Shown piece after piece: positions 1 through 4,419 of a stretch of 5,349 bases of DNA. Source of the stretch: Arenicella sp. (GTDB taxonomy: Bacteria > Pseudomonadota > Gammaproteobacteria > Arenicellales > Arenicellaceae). The notes under the pieces are model-generated. The model made no database searches. It was not told the DNA's origin and saw only the letters and a list, made by a program, of their open reading frames with translations. Where the stretch lies: NCBI GenBank assembly GCA_023299895.1, contig JALZWI010000149.1, positions 1 to 5,349 of the forward strand, given 5' to 3'. The translations under genes were made by a program, and so were the position numbers. The first letter of the stretch is position 1. The number at the start of each line of letters is the position of its first letter.

Positions 1-119
1 AACCAGCCTATCTAAACATAGTGATCGTGAGCAGTGTTAGAAATTTCTCTTTACCCTAGTATCTACGCCATAATAAGTTGACCGCAGTAAAGACGAAAAC
101 ACGGACCACAAAAACTGCA

Positions 120-157
120 GCGATAAAGGTTAACCGTCACCGAATCTTTCCCTGTTA
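120..157 (+). repeat. Dispersed repeat, copy 1 (partner at 4367-4400)
   Basis: The first 18 bases (120-137) match 4367-4384 at 16 of 18 positions, sharing GCGATAA and TTAACCGT. After a non-matching stretch that is four bases longer here, both copies end in the identical octamer CCCTGTTA (150-157 and 4393-4400). Order and orientation are the same in both. This points to a dispersed intergenic repeat family. From memory, such short elements with an ACGGT...GGGACA-like edge often lie near IS200-like REP-associated transposases, but no transposase is visible here, so that link is inference. Confidence 0.4.
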
Positions 158-280
158 TTCGTGCTTCTGTCTTTTTTAAGACTGCTCTAAAATCACAGAT
201 TAAATGAATTAAAACTTTCGAATTCACCAACGTGGCTTACAATTTACCTGTTAATCAAAATAAATCATGAAATTATGTAA

Positions 281-309
281 TAGAGAGATCCATTAATAGG
301 TCTTATATT
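281..309 (+). promoter_or_regulatory. Weak sigma70-like promoter candidate for the 347-757 gene
   Basis: TAGAGA (281-286, 4 of 6 to the -35 consensus) and TATATT (304-309, 5 of 6 to the -10 consensus) are separated by 17 bases. Transcription would begin near 316, leaving a leader of about 30-45 bases before either candidate start codon. The region is so AT-rich that chance matches are common, so this is only a suggestion. Confidence 0.22.
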
Positions 310-346
310 TTGTAGTATATAGACAACTTTCTAACTATTTTTACTA

Positions 347-757
347 ATGAGTGTTATTAATATGAATTTAAAAGTAATTTTACCAAGCGCATTACTCGCA
401 CTATTTTCTATTTCTGTTTCAGCTTCAGGTGGTTTTAGCAGTAGCAGTAGCAGTAGTAGCAGCTCTCAACGAAGTCAAGTTGATCAAACATACGAAGTTG
501 GCAAAGACATCTTTAATGGTCGGCAGACTGGCACCCCAAAAATATCTTACTGTGTAAGTTCTGATGGCGAAACCGAACCAGTAAAAACTAAAACAATCAG
601 TGCTTATAAAAGAGGCGCCTATGATAATTTGGCTCAAAATTTATATAACTGCGATAAGCCAGACACACTTGCGGCTAATGAATTAAGCCATGATGATCTA
701 TTATATGTTCTTTACTATTTGAATAAACGCTATAGCCTCTCACTTAGAGGTGCCTAA
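347..757 (+). CDS. Secreted cytochrome-c-like protein without a haem motif
   Basis: This is a small exported protein of 136 residues. Residues 6-27 form a signal peptide (basic start, hydrophobic LPSALLALFSISV, cleavage near SAS). A run of ten serines (31-40) acts as a flexible linker before a mature domain of about 90 residues. That domain begins YEVGKDIFNGR (49-59), like the first helix of class I cytochromes c, and ends with a helix DLLYVLYYLNKRY (117-129), like their last helix. There is no CXXCH haem-binding motif; only C69 and C102 are present and might form a disulfide in the periplasm. I recall similar uncharacterised proteins in Alteromonadales. The function is unknown; redox partner or structural remnant of a cytochrome are both guesses. 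The start is uncertain: ATG 347 has no Shine-Dalgarno sequence, and ATG 362 (M6) has only a weak GAG ten bases upstream but gives a more compact signal peptide. The gene stands alone. Confidence 0.8.
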   Translation: MSVINMNLKVILPSALLALFSISVSASGGFSSSSSSSSSSQRSQVDQTYEVGKDIFNGRQTGTPKISYCVSSDGETEPVKTKTISAYKRGAYDNLAQNLYNCDKPDTLAANELSHDDLLYVLYYLNKRYSLSLRGA

Positions 758-812
758 CACGAGGTAGCAAACCTTTAAAACTGTTTAGCGTAAATAGAAA
801 AGAGGCTAAAAA

Positions 813-862
813 GGGAATGAATTGGTATGGATGGTTATGTGAAATACCGTACCAATATTCCC
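813..862. repeat. Imperfect inverted repeat between convergent genes
   Basis: The left arm 813-830 and right arm 847-862 are reverse complements (GGGAAT then ATTGGTA-GG), apart from a two-base insertion in the left arm and one mismatch (a G-T pair in RNA on one strand). The 16-base loop is 831-846. There is no T-run after either arm, so it is not a textbook intrinsic terminator, although its place between the 3' ends of two convergent genes would suit one. It may instead be a dispersed palindromic element or a protein-binding site. Nothing else of note is visible in 758-1002. Confidence 0.5.
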
Positions 863-1002
863 TAATTTCTACCTACTACTAACAATCCAAAGAACACACC
901 ATTCAGCGCTTCAAAAAACCTTCAAAACCCCCTCAATGAGAAAGTTGAAATCAAAGTGACTCTCATATCTGTTATTTCTACTCTCACAACATTAAAGTTC
1001 CT

Positions 1003-1599
1003 CTAGAGCTCTTGTGCACTGATTATATCAAGTGTCACCAATTCATCATCTTCCAAACCGATCAACAGAAAGTCACCTTCACTAAGAAAATCACCCGTCA
1101 TCGTACTGATATTAAAACCATGTGTTACGAGGATATTGGATGTGTTTTGCTGCTGAACAGCTTGCTTGATCCATTCGGTTAGCTCAGCAGTTTGCTTATG
1201 CCCTTTTGCCCCTTCATTTTCATCAAGATAGAAGGAGTTAATTGCGGGCATTATAGTAGCGTCACCGAAAGCCAATAATGTCGCAGTATCAAAACAACGA
1301 CACACGGGGCTAGCGTATACTTTTGCATTCGTGACGCCTTTAGCTCGAATCGTTTCGCCAATATAAACCGCTTGGTCTCGACCTTGCTGAGATAAATTTC
1401 GTTCACCCTGGCAAACATCGTGTGTCAACACACTGTTATCAACATCAAATGGCGCAAATGCATGACGCATAACAGCTACCGCTTTACCCTCTCGAAACGC
1501 TTGCCACGCACCATCTTCTTTTTCGTAAGTCGTGGTACAAGCTACTAAACAGGCAAAGGTGCTTAAGGCAATTAGCCATTTATAAAATAGTTTATACAT
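1003..1599 (-). CDS. Histidine phosphatase family lipoprotein (Ais-like)
   Basis: This 198-residue protein has a short basic start, a hydrophobic segment and the lipobox LVAC (cysteine 21), so it is predicted to be lipidated. The threonine after the cysteine favours outer-membrane sorting. The catalytic domain shows the superfamily motifs in order: MRHA (44-47), with H46 as the phosphate-accepting histidine; ERNLSQQGR (66-74); YASPVCRCFDTA (95-106), with R101; and VTHG (158-161), with the second catalytic histidine H160. RHA instead of RHG, plus the CxxERNLS and CRC pattern, is typical of the subgroup related to Ais/PmrG, which removes phosphate from lipopolysaccharide core heptose. A periplasmic phosphatase acting on an envelope or small-molecule phosphate is therefore likely, but the substrate cannot be read from sequence. 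All key residues are present. The ATG start has a weak GAG seven bases upstream. It lies 97 bases downstream of the DUF302 gene on the same strand, so co-transcription is possible; no terminator is seen between them. Confidence 0.88.
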   Translation of the reverse strand: MYKLFYKWLIALSTFACLVACTTTYEKEDGAWQAFREGKAVAVMRHAFAPFDVDNSVLTHDVCQGERNLSQQGRDQAVYIGETIRAKGVTNAKVYASPVCRCFDTATLLAFGDATIMPAINSFYLDENEGAKGHKQTAELTEWIKQAVQQQNTSNILVTHGFNISTMTGDFLSEGDFLLIGLEDDELVTLDIISAQEL

Positions 1600-1696
1600 T
1601 TAATTACTCAGTTTTGTTTTACCAATTAACAGCTATAAAAATAAAATTTCACCCTTAACTCATCGCAAGCCTAAGTGTTCCGCTATTATTTTAATT

Positions 1697-2101
1697 TTAA
1701 TTGGCAGCATTTGCAGCCAAGCTAGAAAGCAAATTTGATACCTTTTCTAAAACAGCGTCACAACCTTCCAGAGAATGCTGTTTTTGTAAGTGATAAGGGT
1801 CGTTATAAGATATCCAAGACTTGCCACCAACGTCGTCCCAGAACAATGCTTTTTGCGGTAAATCTATCGCAACACTTTGCGCGCAATTCATTAACGCAGT
1901 ACCCGCCACAGGATTGCCAAATAAAATAACTTGGGTTGGCCGCAGGGCTAAATCTACGTTAGAAGCATTTTTCTCGTGGTCGATACGCATAAAAAACGTC
2001 AACCCTTTGTCCTTCACCAATTGTTCAAAGCGATCAGCTGTTTCGCTTACTGAATATTGGCTTTCAATAGTTATTAAACCGTTTTGTGCATTTGTTGTCA
2101 T
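1697..2101 (-). CDS. DUF302 domain protein
   Basis: This is a 134-residue, single-domain DUF302 protein with no signal peptide, so probably cytoplasmic. Hallmarks are HEKNAS (42-47), LRPTQVILFGNPVAGTALM (53-71), the leucine-proline pair in IDLPQKALFW (79-88), and SWISYNDPYHL (95-105), followed by a C-terminal helix. The length fits the family. DUF302 proteins are widespread and adopt a small alpha/beta fold; their biochemical role is not established, though some are linked to stress or sulfur and metal contexts. The frame opens at a TTG (2107), but the GGAG at 2111-2114 is nine bases from ATG 2101 and only three from the TTG, so 2101 is chosen. It is divergent from the DUF2058 gene and upstream of the phosphatase on the same strand. 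Confidence 0.9.
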   Translation of the reverse strand: MTTNAQNGLITIESQYSVSETADRFEQLVKDKGLTFFMRIDHEKNASNVDLALRPTQVILFGNPVAGTALMNCAQSVAIDLPQKALFWDDVGGKSWISYNDPYHLQKQHSLEGCDAVLEKVSNLLSSLAANAAN

Positions 2102-2110
2102 AGACAAATA

Positions 2111-2114
2111 CTCC
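2111..2114 (-). promoter_or_regulatory. Ribosome binding site deciding the DUF302 start
   Basis: On the reverse strand this reads GGAG. Nine bases separate it from ATG 2101, a normal spacing, while the upstream TTG at 2107 would be only three bases away. It is the clearest Shine-Dalgarno match in the window. Confidence 0.7.
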
Positions 2115-2145
2115 GCATTAAAGTTAGAAAAAAGAGAATAATTAC

Positions 2146-2151
2146 ATTATC
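2146..2151 (-). promoter_or_regulatory. Possible -10 element for the DUF302 gene
   Basis: The reverse strand reads GATAAT, 5 of 6 matches to the sigma70 -10 consensus. It would give a leader of roughly 40 bases that includes the GGAG site. No good -35 hexamer lies at 16-18 bases, so support is weak. The divergent gap up to 2393 has no other clear signal; TTGTAT/TATTAG at 2221-2248 is a poor forward candidate. Confidence 0.25.
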
Positions 2152-2393
2152 TGTAGGAGTAACCCATTTAAACGTTACCGACTTCATTGATTAAGAACTT
2201 AGTTAAGACGAATACCTTACTTGTATTAAAGGCTTTAGCTCATATTAGTTTAATAGCATTATAAAAAAATTTGTCACCTAGATACATTTAATTCTGATCG
2301 CTCTTTCTTCAATGTTTGCTGCTGAGCATATTAATATTTGATAAGCTTAGCTTGAAAAAAGCAATTATTTAATTTCAAACTTAACGATAGAAA

Positions 2394-2939
2394 ATGAGTT
2401 CACTAAAAGAGCAGTTATTAAAAGCCGGTTTAGTCACTAAACAAGACACTCAAAAAAAACCTAAACATAAAGCTCCGGCCAAACCCAAAAAACAACCTCA
2501 AAAAAAACGCAAAAAATTAAATGACATAACATTACGTACCCAGCGGGCAATGCTAAACAAGGCAAAAAAAGATAAGAAATTAAACGAACAGCGAAAAGCA
2601 GAAGAGCAAACAAAACAACTGGCTACGCAAGTGAAAAAAATAGTCGATGGCAACAAACTAGACCGCAGTGAAGCTAAAGTCGCTTACCATTTCACCTTCA
2701 AGAAAAAAGTGAAATCGGTTTTAGTCACCGAACAACAACAAACGCAACTAAGCAACAATACGATTGCCATAATTTCACTACAGAATGAATTATTTGAAAT
2801 TGTACCCAAAGCTATTGCTGAAAAAATAGCCGAACAAGCGCCAAACTGCGTAATTCAAAACAATACCAATCCTGAACCAGACCTCTCTGAAAACGACCTT
2901 TATTCAGACTATCAAGTTCCAGAAGACCTTAAGTGGTAA
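2394..2939 (+). CDS. DUF2058 (YaiL-like) nucleoprotein/polynucleotide-associated protein
   Basis: At 181 residues this is close to the length of E. coli YaiL as I recall it, and it matches that protein from end to end. The hallmark SLKEQLLKAGLV is at residues 3-14. A very basic, lysine- and glutamine-rich stretch follows (20-82) and is probably helical. A compact domain then begins near AYHFTF (97-102), and the tail DLYSDYQVPEDLKW resembles the DPYADFKVPDDLMW end of YaiL. The family carries the label nucleoprotein/polynucleotide-associated enzyme, but its biochemical function is not known; the charge suggests nucleic-acid or ribosome contact, which is inference. The protein is soluble and has no signal peptide. 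The ATG at 2394 has no strong Shine-Dalgarno sequence. The coding sequence contains two runs of eight A (2452-2459 and 2500-2507) encoding the lysine-rich segment. It is convergent with the pseudouridine synthase, 45 bases away, with no convincing terminator between. Confidence 0.93.
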   Translation: MSSLKEQLLKAGLVTKQDTQKKPKHKAPAKPKKQPQKKRKKLNDITLRTQRAMLNKAKKDKKLNEQRKAEEQTKQLATQVKKIVDGNKLDRSEAKVAYHFTFKKKVKSVLVTEQQQTQLSNNTIAIISLQNELFEIVPKAIAEKIAEQAPNCVIQNNTNPEPDLSENDLYSDYQVPEDLKW

Positions 2940-2984
2940 TCGACTAAGTGATTGCAGTGGCTTTATCTCCTTTAATTAACCGTT

Positions 2985-3983
2985 TTAAATTAATTTATCT
3001 AATAGAATTTCACTCTCGAAAAAACGCTCGTCATTTGTAATCGGGTCGGTAAATTGAATCGACTTAGCAAGCAATTGTAACGGTTTAGAATAGTCTTCAC
3101 CTTTGTTTGGCATTAACTCTGGGTAAAATGGGTCGTTGATGATTGGGCTGCCTATTACCGCCATGTGCACCCGCAGCTGGTGCTGCTTACCGGTTATGGG
3201 TTCAAGCTTGTAGCGGGCTAAATCACCTTTAGTCTCGATAATGTTTATCACTGTTTCTGTATTTGGTTTTACCCCCTCTTGTTCTTGCATGATGAAAAAC
3301 GGATTACCGCTAGAGCTTATATGACTGCGGTGTGTGTAAGGGAACTCAAGATCAGCTTTTGGTGCGCACGCAATAGCCTCGTAGGTTTTCTTTACTTCTC
3401 GTTTTTCGAATAAATATTGATACGCGCCACGAACTTTAGCATTGCAACCGTAGATGGTTACACCTGCGGTTTCACGGTCCAGGCGGTGCATTGGACTGAT
3501 GTCTTCATTTTGAAAACGACGCTTTAAGCGAGAGAGCAAACATTCTCGAACAAATCGGCCTGTCGGGGTTACTGGAATAAAATGCGGTTTATCAACCACG
3601 ATAATAGCGTCGTCTTTGAACAGTATTTTTTCTTCAAAAGGAATTAATGGTTCGTCTGGAATTTCACGATAATAGAATACGTGAATCTCAGACTGGTACG
3701 GACTTGTTGGACTAATCGGCTCCCCTGTCTCACTAACAATTAAGCCTTGATTCATTCTTTGTATTTGAATTGCTTTGTCAATAAACGGAAAACGATCCAA
3801 CAAAAAATCAAGAATGGTCGCCCACTGACCATATTCCTCCGACTTACTTTTAGTATCACCCCGTTTCGGCAACCAAACACGGCTAGCCGACACACCATCA
3901 CGCATAGGCACCGGCGATTGCTTTTTCTGCTTACGGACTTTTCTTCGCGGTTCTTCTTGATTGGCTGCTTTAGTTAAACTCAT
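2985..3983 (-). CDS. RluA-family RNA pseudouridine synthase
   Basis: This 332-residue enzyme should convert specific uridines in rRNA or tRNA to pseudouridine. A basic tail (12-24, many K/R) precedes PMRDGVSASRVWLP (26-39), the usual start of this subgroup, and an S4-like segment covers about 52-105. The catalytic domain shows VDKPHFIPV (130-138), the signature HRLDRETAGV (166-175) with catalytic aspartate D169, KKTYEAIA (198-205), and TGKQHQLRVHM (264-274), equivalent to the TGRTHQLRVH motif. All active-site motifs are intact. The target position cannot be assigned: it resembles RluA/RluC/TruC-like enzymes, but the subgroup is not one of the named E. coli proteins with certainty. The start is uncertain, since ATG 3983 has no Shine-Dalgarno and a TATAAT lies only about ten bases upstream; M27 (3905) is an alternative, also without a good site. 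The basic tail is common in relatives, so 3983 is kept. Confidence 0.92.
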   Translation of the reverse strand: MSLTKAANQEEPRRKVRKQKKQSPVPMRDGVSASRVWLPKRGDTKSKSEEYGQWATILDFLLDRFPFIDKAIQIQRMNQGLIVSETGEPISPTSPYQSEIHVFYYREIPDEPLIPFEEKILFKDDAIIVVDKPHFIPVTPTGRFVRECLLSRLKRRFQNEDISPMHRLDRETAGVTIYGCNAKVRGAYQYLFEKREVKKTYEAIACAPKADLEFPYTHRSHISSSGNPFFIMQEQEGVKPNTETVINIIETKGDLARYKLEPITGKQHQLRVHMAVIGSPIINDPFYPELMPNKGEDYSKPLQLLAKSIQFTDPITNDERFFESEILLDKLI

Positions 3984-3993
3984 ACAATGAGTA

Positions 3994-3999
3994 ATTATA
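3994..3999 (-). promoter_or_regulatory. TATAAT box close to the pseudouridine synthase start
   Basis: The reverse strand reads a perfect TATAAT. If used, transcription would begin about four bases before ATG 3983, giving an almost leaderless message. This would fit the missing Shine-Dalgarno, but there is no recognisable -35 hexamer and the surroundings are nearly pure AT, so it may be chance. Confidence 0.25.
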
Positions 4000-4020
4000 T
4001 ATTAATAGAGGCAGAGATAT

Positions 4021-4119
4021 ATCAGCGAGATTAATCACAAATCAAAGAACTAACACCATTTCCTTTTGGTGCTCGCCTTCCTAGGCATAATCATCTCTTT
4101 TTTTTAATCGCTGATTAAA
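4021..4119. repeat. Nested inverted repeats upstream of the pseudouridine synthase
   Basis: ATCAGCGA (4021-4028) is the exact reverse complement of TCGCTGAT (4108-4115). The right arm is itself a perfect local palindrome, TTTAATC (4103-4109), GCT, GATTAAA (4113-4119). Between them CACCA (4054-4058) and TGGTG (4067-4071) form a separate small hairpin, which extends to seven pairs on the reverse strand with one G-U. No T-run follows any stem in the right direction, so these are not clear terminators. They could be operator half-sites or a folded leader of the downstream gene. Confidence 0.35.
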
Positions 4120-4172
4120 GGCTATATCACGAGCCGAAGAATCTACCAAGAATGAGGTTTAACCGCGATCAC

Positions 4173-4376
4173 TTAATATGCTGAACACATCAAATATTGC
4201 ATGTTCTTTGCAATCGATTCAAATTCGCTATGTGTTTTGCTGAGTTCCGCCAGCAAGTCTTGGTTCTTGTTGTAGTGGTCAACTATGCTTTGGGAAGTGA
4301 CGATTTTTGTAGTGAAGTTGAAGCAGCAGTAGGTAGGCGAGCGGCTCCAGGAGTATCGGGTCGGCCGCGATAAGGT
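4173..4376 (-). pseudogene. Start-less open frame, possible 3' remnant of a small gene
   Basis: On the reverse strand 67 sense codons run without a stop from the TAA at 4377-4379 to the TAA at 4173-4175. The frame has no ATG, GTG or TTG until late (a TTG at about codon 45). Its last 35 residues, beginning DHYNKNQDLLAELSKTHSEF, have protein-like composition: hydrophilic, with spaced leucines suggesting an amphipathic helix. It would be the continuation of the 46-codon ORF at 4279-4419 after a +1 shift near the TGA at 4279-4281, giving about 81 residues. I recognise no family. It may be a decayed gene, a frameshifted gene, or chance. Confidence 0.25.
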
Positions 4377-4419
4377 TTAACCGTGGTCTGTCCCCTGTTA
4401 GTTTTGTCAGTTTTTTCAT
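4279..4419 (-). CDS. Small ORF coupled to the nuclease gene stop (ATGA)
   Basis: A 46-codon ORF starts at ATG 4419, overlapping the TGA of the DUF262-type gene by four bases (ATGA), the usual arrangement for translational coupling. The product starts MKKLTKLTGDRPRL and has a leucine-rich middle (LEPLAYLLLLQL, residues 24-35), ending FPKHS. I recognise no family. The stop at 4279-4281 is TGA followed by C in the sequence AGT TGA C, a context that resembles the RF2 +1 shift site; a +1 shift would enter the open frame that ends at 4173. Against it: codons 7-18 lie within the dispersed repeat at 4367-4400, base composition is much more GC-rich than in neighbouring genes, and the ORF is short. It could be a real small partner, a fusion into a repeat, or an accident. 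Confidence 0.25.
   Translation of the reverse strand: MKKLTKLTGDRPRLNLIAADPILLEPLAYLLLLQLHYKNRHFPKHS
4329..4369. repeat. GC-rich REP-like palindrome
   Basis: Two overlapping GTAGG heads (4329-4333, 4333-4337) are followed by GCGGC (4341-4345) and its reverse complement GCCGC (4364-4368), with a 17-base loop. Inside the loop and left arm lies CTCCAGGAG (4345-4353), another small palindrome. A GTAG head plus a GC-rich stem is the usual design of gammaproteobacterial REP sequences, but only one copy is seen, so the assignment is tentative. It overlaps the small ORF at 4279-4419, and the two readings compete. Confidence 0.3.
4367..4400 (+). repeat. Dispersed repeat, copy 2 (partner at 120-157)
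   Basis: It matches copy 1 at 16 of the first 18 bases and at the final octamer CCCTGTTA (4393-4400), in the same orientation about 4.2 kb away. The middle reads GTGGTCTGTCCCC (4383-4395), a string that I associate from memory with edges of IS200-like/REP elements. It directly follows the 3' end of the DUF262-type gene, so it may mark the edge of an inserted block. Confidence 0.4.

Larger units (their letters stand above)
1..346. other. Gene-free stretch upstream of the first gene
   Basis: I see no credible coding region on either strand here: all frames are broken by frequent stops and no ribosome binding site precedes a long frame. The stretch contains the short dispersed repeat at 120-157 and a weak promoter candidate at 281-309, both listed separately. 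The sequence becomes strongly AT-rich from about 180 onward, as expected for a promoter region. No RNA gene or strong terminator hairpin is recognisable. Confidence 0.6.
4155..4383. repeat. 11-base direct repeat pair bounding a debris segment
   Basis: AGGTTTAACCG occurs at 4155-4165 and again at 4373-4383 in the same orientation, 218 bases apart. The segment between them contains the GC-rich patch and most of the two reverse-strand open frames. The second copy lies inside the dispersed repeat at 4367-4400. This could be a duplicated target site, repeat ends of a decayed element, or chance. Confidence 0.35.
3984..4415. other. Gene-poor stretch with repeats and possible gene debris
   Basis: No convincing intact gene lies here. 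The left part (3984-4120) is AT-rich upstream sequence of the pseudouridine synthase with nested inverted repeats. The right part (4155-4415) is different in character: it carries an 11-base direct repeat, a GC-rich patch (35 of 60 bases G or C in 4321-4380), the second copy of the 120-157 repeat, and two reverse-strand open frames listed separately. It looks like a scar region between the housekeeping genes and the DUF262-type gene. Confidence 0.5.

Noticed and set aside
425..637. Reverse-strand 70-codon open frame
   Set aside because: It is antisense to the serine tract and domain of the secreted protein at 347-757; the open frame is a by-product of the AGY repeat, and no family or ribosome site supports it.
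736..750. CCTCT/AGAGG hairpin at the end of the first gene
   Set aside because: It is only a five-base stem inside the coding sequence with no T-run after it, so it is not a credible terminator.
1735..2141. Two forward open frames of 64 and 106 codons
   Set aside because: Both lie antisense within and just past the DUF302 gene, which has clear family motifs; their products show no recognisable pattern.
2940..2995. TTAATT/AATTAA pairing between the convergent genes as a terminator
   Set aside because: The stem is purely A-T and weak, and no GC-containing stem followed by a T-run is present in either direction.
3747..3977. Forward 76-codon open frame
   Set aside because: It is antisense to the N-terminal part of the pseudouridine synthase and reflects the reverse complement of its lysine/arginine-rich tail.
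4196..4214. ATTGCA/TGCAAT hairpin
   Set aside because: A six-base stem with a seven-base loop and no T-run or partner feature; such short stems are expected by chance in this AT-rich stretch.
4202..4276. Forward 24-codon ORF starting at ATG 4202
   Set aside because: No ribosome binding site, very short, and antisense to the more protein-like reverse frame.
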